Shown one piece after another: positions 32,802 to 41,244 of a DNA stretch of 64,000 bases. A program made the translations under genes and the position numbers. The stretch spans positions 558,001 to 622,000 of the forward strand of contig OY970201.1 of NCBI GenBank assembly GCA_963708245.1. Direction: 5' to 3'. Below the pieces are notes generated by a model. It did not search any database and had not been told where the DNA came from. It saw nothing but the letters and a program-made list of their open reading frames with translations. This DNA is from CAVYXK01 sp963708245 (GTDB lineage Bacteria; Pseudomonadota; Alphaproteobacteria; Acetobacterales; Acetobacteraceae). Every line of letters begins with the position of its first letter. Within the stretch, counting starts at the first letter, position 1.

Positions 32802-33674
32802 ATGGCTCAGCCGAGCGTCCACCCCCTTAGAACGCTGATCGACAGCCAAGAGCCGGTTCTCGCACCGTTAGCGCTCAACCCGCTGATGGCGAAGCTTGCC
32901 GAGCGCGCTGGATTTCCGGCGCTTTACTTGGGCGGCGGGGCCATGGGCTACCTGACCTGCTACACCGAGGCCAACCTGTCGCTCACCGAGATGTGCCAGG
33001 CGGCGCTTGACATCCGCGCCGCCTGCTCCCTGCCCCTGATCCTGGACGGAGCCTGCGGCTGGGGCGATCCGATGCATCTGCGCCGCACGATCGGCATGGC
33101 CGAGGCTGCGGGCTTCGCCGCAATCGAGATCGAGGACCAGATTCTGCCGAAGCGCGCTCACCACCACATCGGCATCGAGCACCTGATCGACGCCGACTTG
33201 ATGGTTGAGAAGGTGCGCGAAGCCGTCGCGACACGGCGCTCGGATGAGTTCCTGATCATCGCCCGGACCAACGCCGTGCGCGACATCAGCATGGACGAGG
33301 CGCTGCGCCGCGGCGAGATGATGAAGCGCGCGGGCGCCGACATATTGTTCCTGACCGCGCGCGAGCCGGAAGACCTGCGCCACATCGCCGAGCGGCTGCC
33401 GCCACCGCTCATGTACATGTTCGCCGGGGGCGGTGTCGCCGCGACCGGCATCCCGGTGCCGGAGCTGCACCGGATGGGCTATCGGCTGTTCGTCGATTCG
33501 CAGACGCCGCTGTTGGCAATGCACCGTGCGCTGCGCGATTGCTACGCCGCACTGAAGGCGTTGCGGGCCGATCCGCTGCTGGGCGCCGACGGCCAAGCCG
33601 AGCAACAGGCGGTGCACGAGACGATCGGTCTCGAGACGCTGCTGGCCATCGAGCGGCGGACGGTGGAGCGGTAA
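32802..33674 (+). CDS. Isocitrate lyase/PEP mutase family enzyme
   Basis: A 290-residue lyase of the PEP mutase/isocitrate lyase superfamily, which cleaves or forms C-C or C-P bonds at an enolised pyruvate unit using Mg2+. Marks: YLGGGAMGY in the first strand, DGACGWGDPMH with the metal-ligand Asp, IEIEDQILPKRAHHHIG as the flexible gate loop (KR-x-H in place of the KKCGH of true isocitrate lyase), and IARTNAVRDISMDEALRRG. This points to the oxaloacetate decarboxylase or carboxyphosphonoenolpyruvate/dimethylmalate group rather than isocitrate lyase. It follows the membrane protein gene directly. Substrate unknown. Confidence 0.88.
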   Translation: MAQPSVHPLRTLIDSQEPVLAPLALNPLMAKLAERAGFPALYLGGGAMGYLTCYTEANLSLTEMCQAALDIRAACSLPLILDGACGWGDPMHLRRTIGMAEAAGFAAIEIEDQILPKRAHHHIGIEHLIDADLMVEKVREAVATRRSDEFLIIARTNAVRDISMDEALRRGEMMKRAGADILFLTAREPEDLRHIAERLPPPLMYMFAGGGVAATGIPVPELHRMGYRLFVDSQTPLLAMHRALRDCYAALKALRADPLLGADGQAEQQAVHETIGLETLLAIERRTVER

Positions 33675-33749
33675 GACGACTTCGCAAGTCGCGGGGATTT
33701 TCAGGTTAGCAATGCGGAGGCAGGCCCGGAGCCACCACACGGCAGGGGC

Positions 33750-33780
33750 TTGACAACGGCGTTATACTCATATTTAGCAT
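33750..33780 (+). promoter_or_regulatory. Candidate nadA promoter
   Basis: TTGACA at 33750-33755 is a perfect -35; weak -10 candidates (TTTAGC at 33773, or TTAGCA) follow 17-18 bases later. Operator site 1 (33764-33780) fills the spacer and -10, so a bound repressor would block RNA polymerase. Confidence 0.5.
33764..33780 (+). promoter_or_regulatory. nadA operator site 1 (NadQ/NrtR-like candidate)
   Basis: ATACTCATATTTAGCAT has the same half-site spacing as the perfect dyad at 33820-33836: ATRCTCA, three bases, TKAGCAT. Flanking T and A are also shared. It overlaps the promoter. Confidence 0.55.
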
Positions 33781-33819
33781 AATGGACGGCCAGGTTGGCC
33801 GAATTTTTCGTCCCCACAA

Positions 33820-33836
33820 ATGCTCATTGTGAGCAT
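33820..33836 (+). promoter_or_regulatory. nadA operator site 2, perfect palindrome
   Basis: ATGCTCATTGTGAGCAT is a perfect 7-bp dyad with a 3-base centre. It ends 11 bases before the nadA ATG and lies 56 bases from site 1 centre to centre. Alphaproteobacterial NAD biosynthesis operons are controlled by NadQ at such sites; assignment is inference. Confidence 0.65.
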
Positions 33837-33847
33837 AAAGGTGCTGC

Positions 33848-34828
33848 ATGTCTCTGTCACAGGCTATCGACCGTACCGCTGCGCTCTATGCGCGCGTGCA
33901 GCATGTCATCCCGCCGATGGAGTGGCCGGTCTTCACCGACGACATCGACGCCATCCTGGCGCTGAAGCGCCGGCGCAACGCGGTGATTCTGGCGCACAAC
34001 TACCAGACGCCGGAGATTTTTCACTGCGTCGCCGACATTACTGGTGACAGCCTGGCTCTGGCGCGTGAGGCGATGAAGACCGACGCCGAGGTGATCGTGC
34101 TCGCCGGGGTGCATTTCATGGCGGAGACGGCCAAGCTACTGAATCCTTCTAAGACCGTGTTGATCCCCGATCCGCGCGCTGGCTGCTCGCTGGCGGAATC
34201 GATCAGTGCGCAGGACGTGCGGCTGCTGCGGGAGCGCTATCCCGGCGTGCCGGTGGTGACCTATGTGAATACGTCGGTCGCGGTAAAGGCAGAATCGGAT
34301 ATCTGCTGCACATCGGCCAATGCACGAAAGGTGATCGAATCGCTCGGCGTTGAGCGCGTGATCATGCTGCCAGACGAGTACCTGGCGCAGAACGTGGCGG
34401 CGCAGACGAAGGTGAAGGTGATTGCCTGGGCCGGCCATTGCGAGGTGCATGAGCGCTTCACCGCGAAGGATATCCGGCAGGTGCGCGCCGACTATCCGGG
34501 CGTCGTGGTGCTGGCGCATCCCGAATGCCCGCCGGAAGTGATCGCCGAAGCTGACTATGCCGGCTCGACCGCCGACATGGCCGCTTACGTCGGGCGCGAG
34601 AGGCCGCGGCGTGTAGTTCTGGTGACCGAATGCTCGATGAGCGACAACATCGCCGCGCAGCACCCGGGGATCGAGTACCTGCGCCCGTGTAATCTCTGCC
34701 CGCACATGAAGCGCATCACGCTGCCGAAGATCCGTACGGCGCTGGAGACAATGCAGCACGAGGTGACAATCGATCCGGCGGCAGCTGCTTGCGCCCGACG
34801 CGCGGTCGAGCGGATGCTGGCGGTCTGA
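33848..34828 (+). CDS. nadA: Quinolinate synthase
   Basis: A 326-residue [4Fe-4S] quinolinate synthase that condenses iminoaspartate with dihydroxyacetone phosphate in de novo NAD synthesis. Substrate and cluster motifs are ILAHNYQTPEI, VHFMAETAKLLNP, DPRAGCSLAES (first cluster Cys), TYVNTSVAVKAESD, HPECPPEV (second) and the CNLCPHMK motif (third) near residue 280. AAG G at 33837-33840 precedes the ATG. Two palindromic operators lie upstream. nadC follows 13 bases downstream; nadB is not here. Confidence 0.96.
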   Translation: MSLSQAIDRTAALYARVQHVIPPMEWPVFTDDIDAILALKRRRNAVILAHNYQTPEIFHCVADITGDSLALAREAMKTDAEVIVLAGVHFMAETAKLLNPSKTVLIPDPRAGCSLAESISAQDVRLLRERYPGVPVVTYVNTSVAVKAESDICCTSANARKVIESLGVERVIMLPDEYLAQNVAAQTKVKVIAWAGHCEVHERFTAKDIRQVRADYPGVVVLAHPECPPEVIAEADYAGSTADMAAYVGRERPRRVVLVTECSMSDNIAAQHPGIEYLRPCNLCPHMKRITLPKIRTALETMQHEVTIDPAAAACARRAVERMLAV

Positions 34829-34841
34829 GCGGAGAGCCGAG

Positions 34842-35693
34842 ATGGCTGTTCCCGCCTTGCCCGCGGTGATGATCGAACCGGTCGTGCGCGCCGCACTGCT
34901 TGAAGATCTCGGCCGCGCCGGCGATATCACCACGGGCGCGATCGTGCCCGCCGAGGCGCGGGCCCCCACTGTGCTGGTGGCCCGTCAAGCCGGCGTTCTA
35001 GCCGGCCTGCATTTCGCGTTGACCGCGTTCCGGCTGATGGATTCGGCGATCGATATCGTGCCGCAGCGGCAAGACGGCAGCCGCCTGGCGCCGGGTGATC
35101 CGATCGCAACTATTTCCGGACCGGCGCGCGGCATCCTGACGGCGGAGCGCACCGCGCTCAATTTTCTGTGCCATCTGAGCGGCGTTGCGTCGGCGACGCA
35201 TAGCGTGGTCGAGGCTATCCGTGGTCACAAGGCGCAGGTGTGCTGCACGCGGAAGACCATGCCCGGCTTGCGAGCCGCACAGAAATACGCGGTGCGCGTC
35301 GGCGGCGGCGGGAATCATCGCTTTGGCCTGGATGATGCGGTGCTGATCAAGGACAATCACGTGGCCATTGCCGGGGGGGTGCGCGAGGCAGTGGAGCGTG
35401 CGCGCGCCGCAGTGGGCCACCTGGTGAAGATCGAGCTGGAAGTGGATACGCTGAGTCAGCTCGAACAGGCGCTGACGCTACGGGTCGATGCCGTGCTGCT
35501 CGACAACATGGGACCGGAGATGCTGCGGCAGGCTGTGGGCATGGTCGATGGCCGAGCGATCACCGAGGCTTCAGGGCGCATCACGCCGGCCACTGCGGCG
35601 GCTGTGGCGGCGACGGGGGTTGATCTGATCTCGATCGGGTGGCTGACGCACAGCGCGACGGTGTTGGATATCGGGCTGGATTTTGAAGGATGA
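34842..35693 (+). CDS. nadC: Nicotinate-nucleotide pyrophosphorylase (carboxylating)
   Basis: A 283-residue quinolinate phosphoribosyltransferase that makes nicotinate mononucleotide from quinolinate and PRPP with release of CO2. Key stretches: ALLEDLGRAGDITTGAI, TAERTALNFLCHLSGVAS, CTRKTMPGLRAAQKYAV (Arg and Lys for quinolinate and PRPP), GGGGNHRFGLDDAVLIKDNHV, KIELEVDTLSQLEQAL and DAVLLDNMGPEMLRQAV, then ISIGWLTHSATVLDIGLDF. Complete and of normal length. It directly follows nadA. Confidence 0.96.
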   Translation: MAVPALPAVMIEPVVRAALLEDLGRAGDITTGAIVPAEARAPTVLVARQAGVLAGLHFALTAFRLMDSAIDIVPQRQDGSRLAPGDPIATISGPARGILTAERTALNFLCHLSGVASATHSVVEAIRGHKAQVCCTRKTMPGLRAAQKYAVRVGGGGNHRFGLDDAVLIKDNHVAIAGGVREAVERARAAVGHLVKIELEVDTLSQLEQALTLRVDAVLLDNMGPEMLRQAVGMVDGRAITEASGRITPATAAAVAATGVDLISIGWLTHSATVLDIGLDFEG

Positions 35694-35711
35694 TGTTGGG
35701 CGATGTCTTGG

Positions 35712-35782
35712 CCTCTGCGCGCTCTGCGTCTCTGCGGTTAGACCTCCCTAAGCTCAACCGCAGAGACACAGAGACGCAGAGG
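35712..35782 (+). repeat. Inverted repeat of CTCTGCGTCTCTGCGGTT units
   Basis: Two arms of about 30 bases face each other around a short centre; the left contains CTCTGCGTCTCTGCGGTTAG and the right is its near-complement (about four in five bases match). The pair can fold into a 70-base hairpin 18 bases after the nadC stop. Single-arm copies occur at 30596 and 49951. Confidence 0.7.
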
Positions 35783-36048
35783 AATACCTGTGACGCCGAA
35801 CCCGAGACGTTAACGCGCGCCACGCCGATCTCGTAGCCCGTCTACCCGGAAACGCTTGTAACCGAACCCGGCCTGCGGCGCTGCCTAGCGACGAGCAGCC
35901 CCGTTAGGGCGGCACCAAGGACACTCAGGGAAGCCCGTTCCGGAACCGGTGCGGTACTGGTGGGGATCGAACCTTGCTGAAACAACGCCGACAGGTCATT
36001 GGCGGAACATCCCGCAAGGGGCGTCCCAAAGGGAGGGGGATTTGTTAG
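35783..36048. other. Non-coding gap with no recognisable feature
   Basis: Between the nadC-side hairpin repeat and the putA stop codon. I see no open frame with a ribosome-binding site and no clear terminator. A fragment reading GGTTCGATCCCCACCA on the minus strand resembles a tRNA 3' end but its T-stem does not pair. Confidence 0.5.
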
Positions 36049-39000
36049 TTAGCCCTCGTCTGCGGCCAGCAGCGCGGCGTTGCCGCCGGCGGCGGCGGTG
36101 TTGATCGATACCACCCGCTCCTCAGCAAATCGGTACAATGTGATCGGGCCGCCGGCTTTCGGGCCGGTGCCGGACAGGCCGCGGCCGCCGAAGGGTTGTA
36201 CGCCCACCACCGCGCCGATCTGGTTGCGATTGACATAGGCGTTGCCGACCTGCAGCCGCTCGACGATGCGCCGCTGCGTGCTCTCGATGCGCGAGTGCAC
36301 GCCCAGCGTCAGGCCGAAGCCGGTCGCGGCGATCGCGTCAATGACCGTGTCCAGGCGGTCCGCCGCGTAACGCACGACATGCAGCACCGGGCCAAACACC
36401 TCCTCGCGCAACCGTGCCGCGTCGTCCAACATAAAGGCGCGCGGGGCGAAGAACGTGCCATGCTCGGTGCCCGCCGGCAGACCCAGCTCGAACAACGGCG
36501 CGCCCATCCCGGCTGCGTAGCGCGCGAGGCGATCGCGGGCCTCCTCATCGATCACCGGGCCGACATCGGTCGCCGGGTCCAGGGGATCGCCGATCACCAG
36601 CGTCTCGGCGGCTCCGGCCAGCATGGTCAGCATCCGATCGGCGACGTCATCCTGCACGCAGAGCAGGCGCAGCGCAGAGCAGCGCTGCCCGGCGGAGCCG
36701 AACGCACTGGTGATCACGTCGGCAACTACCTGCTCGGGCAGCGCCGAGCTATCGACAATCATCGGGTTGATCCCGCCCGTCTCGGCGATGAACGGAATGA
36801 TCGGGCCGGAGCGCTCGGCCAGCATCCGCGCGATGCTTTGCGCCGTTTCGGTGCCGCCGGTGAACGCAACCCCGGCGATGCGCGGGTCCCGGATCAGCGG
36901 CTGCCCGACAGAAGGCCCATCGCCCAGCAGCAGCGCGAGCGCATCTGCCGGCACCCCTGCTTCGTGCAGCAGCGCCACGGCGCGTGCCCCAACCAGCGGT
37001 GTCTGCTCGGCCGGCTTGGCGGCGACCGCATTGCCGGCGGCGAGCGCCGCCGCGATCTGGCCGGTAAAGATCGCCAGCGGAAAATTCCATGGCGAGATCG
37101 CCGCGAACACGCCGCGACCGCCGAGGCTCCAGGTGTTGCGCTCGCCGGTGGGTCCGGGGAGATCGCGCGGGGTGAATTGCTCGCGGGCGCGGGCGGCGTA
37201 CCAGCGGCATCCATCCGCTGCCTCCCGCACCTCCGCGATGCCGTCGGTCAGTGTCTTTCCGCCCTCGCGGGCCAGAAGCGCCAGCAGCTCGTCGCGCGCC
37301 GCTTCGATCAGGGCGGCGGCGCGATCCAGCAGCGCGCTGCGATGTGCCGCGCCGGCCGCGTCCCAGTCCCGCCAGCCTGTGGCCAGTCGGGCCAGCGCGG
37401 CATCGATCTCCCTTTCGGTAGCGTCGGCGATGGTGCCGACCAGCATGCGCCGATCGGCCGGCGAGCGGATCTCCCGCGCACGCTCGGCCCCGCCGATCCA
37501 GTGCGTCCTGCCGGCGTAACGCTGCACCGACGCGAGCATCGCCGGCGCCGCGGCACGGTCGCCAAGGTCGAAGCCGGCCGAATTGGCGCGGTCCGGGTAG
37601 AGATAGCGCGGCAGTGGGATGCGCGGATTGGAAGTGGCTCCCTGGGCGCGCACGCGGCCCACCGGGTCGGCGACGATCGCTTCTTCTGGCACCGCCGGAT
37701 CGACCAGGCGGTGCACGAAGCTGGTGTTGGCGCCGTTCTCCAAAAGTCGGCGCACGAGATAGGCGAGCAGGTCCTCGTGCGTGCCGACCGGGGCATAGAC
37801 GCGCACCGGACACGCTGGGCCGACGACAGTTTCATACAGCGCCTCGCCCATGCCGTGCAGGCGCTGCGTTTCGAACTCGACATCGCCGGTGGTCTCCAGC
37901 ACGGTGGCGAGACTGTGTGCATTGTGTGTCGCAAACGCCGGCCGCAGCGCATCGCGCCGGTCCAGCATCTGCCGCGCGCAGGCGAGCCAGCTCACATCGG
38001 TTGCCGCCTTGCGGGTGAACACCGGATAGTCGGCATAACCCGCCACCTGGGCGAGCTTGATCTCGGTGTCCCAATACGCGCCCTTGACCAGCCGGACCGG
38101 CACGCGATGGCCGGTGCTCAGGGCCAGCGCTGCCACCCAATCGATCACCGCCGGCGCGCGTTTCTGATAGGCCTGCACGGCGAGCCCCAACCCGTCCCAG
38201 CCGGCAAGCTGCGGATCGGCGAGGACCGCGGTGAAGATGTCCAGGCTGAGCTCGAGCCGGTCGGCTTCCTCGGCATCGACTGTCAGCCCGATCTGCCTCT
38301 GCTTCGCCGCCAGCGCGAGTTGGTTCAACGCGCCGATCAACGCCGGCACGCAGCGCGCTTCCTGTAATGGCTCGTAGCGCGGATGCAGGGCCGAGAGCTT
38401 GACCGAGATACCGGGCCCCTCAACAGGCCCCCGACCAGCGGAGGCCTGACCGATTGCCCCGATCGCGTCGCGGTAGGCGGCCATGTAGCGGGCGGCGTCG
38501 CCGGTCGTTTTAGCCGCCTCGCCCAGCATGTCGAAGCTGTGGCGCCAGCGGCGACCCTCGGCGCTGTTGGCGCGGGCCAGAGCTTCGGCGATGGTGCGGC
38601 CCATGACGAACTGGCGGGCAAGCACGCGCATGCCTCGGCGCAGCGCGGTGCGGATCACCGGCTCGCCCAGGCGACGGACCATGCGCAGGATCGCGGCTTG
38701 CAGGCCGCCTTCTGCTTCTTCGCGGTTGAGTACGCGGCCGGTCAGCATGAACGCCCAGGCGGAGGCGTTCACCGCCAGGCTGTCGCCGTGGCCGAGATGC
38801 GCCTGCCAATCGGCTGCCGCGATGCGGTCTTCTATCAGTGCGTCGGCGGTGGCGGCGTCAGGAATGCGCAGCAGCGCCTCTGCGAGGCAGAGCAGGGCGA
38901 CGCCTTCGGCGGTGCCGAGGCCGTATTCTTTCAGGAAGTCAGTAACATCGGCGCCGGGGCGGTGGGCGGAGCGGGCGGCGCGAACCAGCGCGTGGGCGCG

Positions 39001-39117
39001 GGCCGCGACGCGGGCGCCGGTTTCCTGGGGTAGCGTGGCCTGTTTCAGCAGTGCAGCGAGTGCCTGGGGCTCGGCAATACGATGCAGACGGCGGAGTTCG
39101 GTGCGGTCGTCGAGCAT
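36049..39117 (-). CDS. putA: Bifunctional proline dehydrogenase / delta-1-pyrroline-5-carboxylate dehydrogenase
   Basis: A 1022-residue PutA that oxidises proline to glutamate in two coupled sites, FAD then NAD+. The start MLDDRTELRRLHR is the first likely one; the frame runs 70 codons further without support. It lacks the N-terminal ribbon-helix-helix, so it is not an autoregulator. The proline dehydrogenase barrel (about residues 70-450) shows GPGISVKLSALHPRYEP, LTVDAEEADRLELSLDIF, VRLVKGAYWDTEIKLAQ and FATHNAHSLATV. The aldehyde dehydrogenase half has FPLAIFTGQIAAALAAGNAV, FIAETGGINPM and SAGQRCSALRLLCV, catalytic Cys about residue 812. It ends ERVVSINTAAAGGNAALLAADEG-type sequence. Length fits type A short PutA. 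Confidence 0.97.
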   Translation of the reverse strand: MLDDRTELRRLHRIAEPQALAALLKQATLPQETGARVAARAHALVRAARSAHRPGADVTDFLKEYGLGTAEGVALLCLAEALLRIPDAATADALIEDRIAAADWQAHLGHGDSLAVNASAWAFMLTGRVLNREEAEGGLQAAILRMVRRLGEPVIRTALRRGMRVLARQFVMGRTIAEALARANSAEGRRWRHSFDMLGEAAKTTGDAARYMAAYRDAIGAIGQASAGRGPVEGPGISVKLSALHPRYEPLQEARCVPALIGALNQLALAAKQRQIGLTVDAEEADRLELSLDIFTAVLADPQLAGWDGLGLAVQAYQKRAPAVIDWVAALALSTGHRVPVRLVKGAYWDTEIKLAQVAGYADYPVFTRKAATDVSWLACARQMLDRRDALRPAFATHNAHSLATVLETTGDVEFETQRLHGMGEALYETVVGPACPVRVYAPVGTHEDLLAYLVRRLLENGANTSFVHRLVDPAVPEEAIVADPVGRVRAQGATSNPRIPLPRYLYPDRANSAGFDLGDRAAAPAMLASVQRYAGRTHWIGGAERAREIRSPADRRMLVGTIADATEREIDAALARLATGWRDWDAAGAAHRSALLDRAAALIEAARDELLALLAREGGKTLTDGIAEVREAADGCRWYAARAREQFTPRDLPGPTGERNTWSLGGRGVFAAISPWNFPLAIFTGQIAAALAAGNAVAAKPAEQTPLVGARAVALLHEAGVPADALALLLGDGPSVGQPLIRDPRIAGVAFTGGTETAQSIARMLAERSGPIIPFIAETGGINPMIVDSSALPEQVVADVITSAFGSAGQRCSALRLLCVQDDVADRMLTMLAGAAETLVIGDPLDPATDVGPVIDEEARDRLARYAAGMGAPLFELGLPAGTEHGTFFAPRAFMLDDAARLREEVFGPVLHVVRYAADRLDTVIDAIAATGFGLTLGVHSRIESTQRRIVERLQVGNAYVNRNQIGAVVGVQPFGGRGLSGTGPKAGGPITLYRFAEERVVSINTAAAGGNAALLAADEG

Positions 39118-39205
39118 TGGGGGAGGATCACCACCGGCGGGGCATCGCCCAAGCTTATACAACGCGAGCCGGCCGGCGGGGTCCCGGTCCGGCGGACAAA
39201 AAGAG

Positions 39206-39383
39206 TTTAGACGCAGATGAAGGCAGATGCAGGCTGAACACGCAGATGGTTCAGCGTGGCTGGCAAACCCTGCACCCATGCGCCCGTCCAGTAAATCCCT
39301 AGCTGATGAGACGTACGGACAGATCACTCGGCCTGTAGCTATCTGCGTGGATCAGCGTGCATCTTCTTCCATCTGCGTCTAAA
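39206..39383 (+). repeat. Long inverted repeat (ATCTGCGT family) between putA and hydrolase
   Basis: Arms at 39206-39250 and 39338-39383 are about 45 bases each and roughly 80% complementary, built from units such as TTTAGACGCAGATG. They enclose an 87-base centre. The unit structure (CGCAGATG repeated) is that of a dispersed intergenic repeat. No ORF of note lies inside. Confidence 0.7.
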
Positions 39384-39397
39384 AAATTTCCTTCGCG

Positions 39398-40102
39398 ATG
39401 GAGGACACCGAACTGAGTGATCTGAGGCAGGTACGGATCGCGGTCGACGAGGCGCATTCCGTCTCGGGTCTTCTGCAACTGCCTCGGCAAGCGACGGCGT
39501 GCTACGTGATGGCGCATGGTGCGGGTGCCGGGATGACCCACCCGTTCATGTCAGCGGTCGCGGACGGGCTTTGCCAACGCCGGGTCGCTACGCTTCGCTA
39601 CCAGTTCCCCTATATGGAGCAGGGTTCGAAGCGGCCGGATCGGCCCGCGCTTGCGCACGCCACGGTGCGCGCCGCGGTTGGCGCGGCTGCCCGGCTCGTG
39701 CCCGCGCTTCCACTCTTTGCAGGAGGCAAGTCCTTCGGCGGGCGCATGACGTCACAGGCGCAGGCAGAAGCACCGCTACCGTGCGTGCGGGGCCTGATTT
39801 TCCTCGGTTTTCCCCTGCATCCCGCCAACAAGCCGTCAACCGACCGCGCATTGCACTTGTCCCGGATCCGCATTCCGATGCTCTTCCTGCAGGGAACCCA
39901 AGATACCCTGGCCGACATGACTCTGCTTGCCGCGACCGTCGGGCAGCTTGGCGAGTTGGCAACCTTGATGCCAATCGACGGAGCGGATCATTCGTTCCAT
40001 GTCCCGGTCCGATCCGGCAGGACGGACACACAGGTACTTGCCGATGCGCTCGATGCGCTCCTCGCGTGGATGGAACGCCAGAGAGATCACTCCGGTCGAT
40101 AG
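39398..40102 (+). CDS. Tex30/KANL3-like alpha/beta hydrolase
   Basis: A 234-residue alpha/beta hydrolase of the Tex30/KANL3 (DUF3089-like, dienelactone hydrolase-related) group. Marks: YVMAHGAGAGMTHPFM near residue 37, RYQFPYMEQGSKRPDRP, the nucleophile elbow FAGGKSFGGRMTSQ (Ser about 111), LIFLGFPLHPANKPS, MLFLQGTQDTLAD (acid) and GADHSFHVP (His near 206). The family is common in Proteobacteria but its substrates are not well defined. No good ribosome-binding site precedes the ATG. It lies just after the long inverted repeat. Confidence 0.85.
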   Translation: MEDTELSDLRQVRIAVDEAHSVSGLLQLPRQATACYVMAHGAGAGMTHPFMSAVADGLCQRRVATLRYQFPYMEQGSKRPDRPALAHATVRAAVGAAARLVPALPLFAGGKSFGGRMTSQAQAEAPLPCVRGLIFLGFPLHPANKPSTDRALHLSRIRIPMLFLQGTQDTLADMTLLAATVGQLGELATLMPIDGADHSFHVPVRSGRTDTQVLADALDALLAWMERQRDHSGR

Positions 40103-40295
40103 GCCGCATACGACCCCTTCTCGGCCGTCCAGCTTCGAACCTTGAATGGCTCTTTCTGCTACCGGACGGCCGTTCAACAAGGCCCCAACGCACGACGCCA
40201 GTTTTTTGCCTCGCCGCGGCGATGGCCTATTGGCATAAGCAAGTCCGCAGCCTAAGGTTAGCCTAGCGCCTGTGCCGTACGGGAAGGGGTTCGTC

Positions 40296-41243
40296 TTGCG
40301 GTTCGATCCACCCGGGTTTCAGCGTCAACGAGCTCCGCGCCGCGGCACGCGATCGGTGATCGCCCTGCCCGCCCGTTATGGCATACTGCTGGCCCCGCTC
40401 GCCCTGGGCGCCTGCCAGTCCGGAGTGCTCGATCCGCAAGGCACCATCGGCGCCGCCGACAAGTCAATACTGATCGGCTCGGTCCTCATCATGCTGGCGA
40501 TCGTTCTGCCGACCATGGCCGCGACACTTGCTTTCGCTTGGTGGTATCGGTCGTCCAACACCAGGGCGCGGTATCAGCCGGGTTTCGTCTATTCCGGTCA
40601 GCTTGAGCTGATCACGTGGTTCATTCCGTTGCTGACCATCCTGCTCCTAGGAGGAGTGGCGTGGGTCGGATCGCATGATCTGGACCCGGCAAAGCCGCTG
40701 CCGTCGAAGAGTGATCCCCTCGAAGTCCAGGTTGTATCACTCGACTGGAAATGGCTGTTCATCTACCCAGACCAGCATGTGGCGAGCGTCAACCGTCTCG
40801 TGATTCCCGTCGGCGTGCCCGTGCATTTCGCACTGACTTCCGCGAGCGTGATGAATGCTTTCTTCGTCCCGCAGCTCGGCAGCATGATCTACACGATGAA
40901 TGCGATGCGCACACGTCTCAATCTGATCGCTGATAAGCCCGGCACCTTCCTCGGGCTATCCAGTCAATATAGCGGCGATGGGTTCTCGACCATGCATTTC
41001 GACGTGGAAGCCGTGCCCGCCGACCAGTTCTCGGCCTGGGTCAACACAGCACGCAGCAGCGGTGCGACGCTGACCGCGCAAAGCTATCAGGACCTCGAGA
41101 AACAGAGCCTGAGCGTAAATCCGTTCACTTACCGCGACGTCGAGCCCGACCTGTTCCAGAAAATTTTCGCGCAGGTGCTGCCGCCTGGCCCTGGACCGAT
41201 TCCAGAGACCAATCCGGGCGCAGCCAAACGAGCGGAGCAGTAG
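40296..41243 (+). CDS. cyoA: Cytochrome bo3 ubiquinol oxidase subunit II
   Basis: Subunit II of the haem-copper quinol oxidase, about 315 residues. The frame has no ATG near the expected start; TTG at 40296 has GGGAAGGGG 6 bases upstream and is preferred to the GTG at 40272. The lipobox LALGAC (Cys about residue 40) marks a lipoprotein as in E. coli CyoA. Two membrane segments follow, then a cupredoxin domain with FVPQLGSMIYTMNAMRTRLN and SQYSGDGFSTMHFDV. The CuA ligands of cytochrome c oxidases are absent, as expected for a quinol oxidase. It heads a cyoABCD operon; cyoB starts one base after its stop. Confidence 0.95.
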   Translation: MRFDPPGFQRQRAPRRGTRSVIALPARYGILLAPLALGACQSGVLDPQGTIGAADKSILIGSVLIMLAIVLPTMAATLAFAWWYRSSNTRARYQPGFVYSGQLELITWFIPLLTILLLGGVAWVGSHDLDPAKPLPSKSDPLEVQVVSLDWKWLFIYPDQHVASVNRLVIPVGVPVHFALTSASVMNAFFVPQLGSMIYTMNAMRTRLNLIADKPGTFLGLSSQYSGDGFSTMHFDVEAVPADQFSAWVNTARSSGATLTAQSYQDLEKQSLSVNPFTYRDVEPDLFQKIFAQVLPPGPGPIPETNPGAAKRAEQ

Positions 41244-41244
41244 T

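Noticed and set aside
35950..35985. tRNA 3'-end-like GGTTCGATCCCCACCA on the minus strand
   Set aside because: The T-stem bases do not pair and there is no acceptor partner, so not an integration site or tRNA fragment I can support.
36196..38367. A 723-codon open frame antisense to putA
   Set aside because: It lies wholly inside a gene with clear PutA motifs; high-GC third-position bias opens such frames. The translation is low in recognisable motifs and rich in Arg and Pro.
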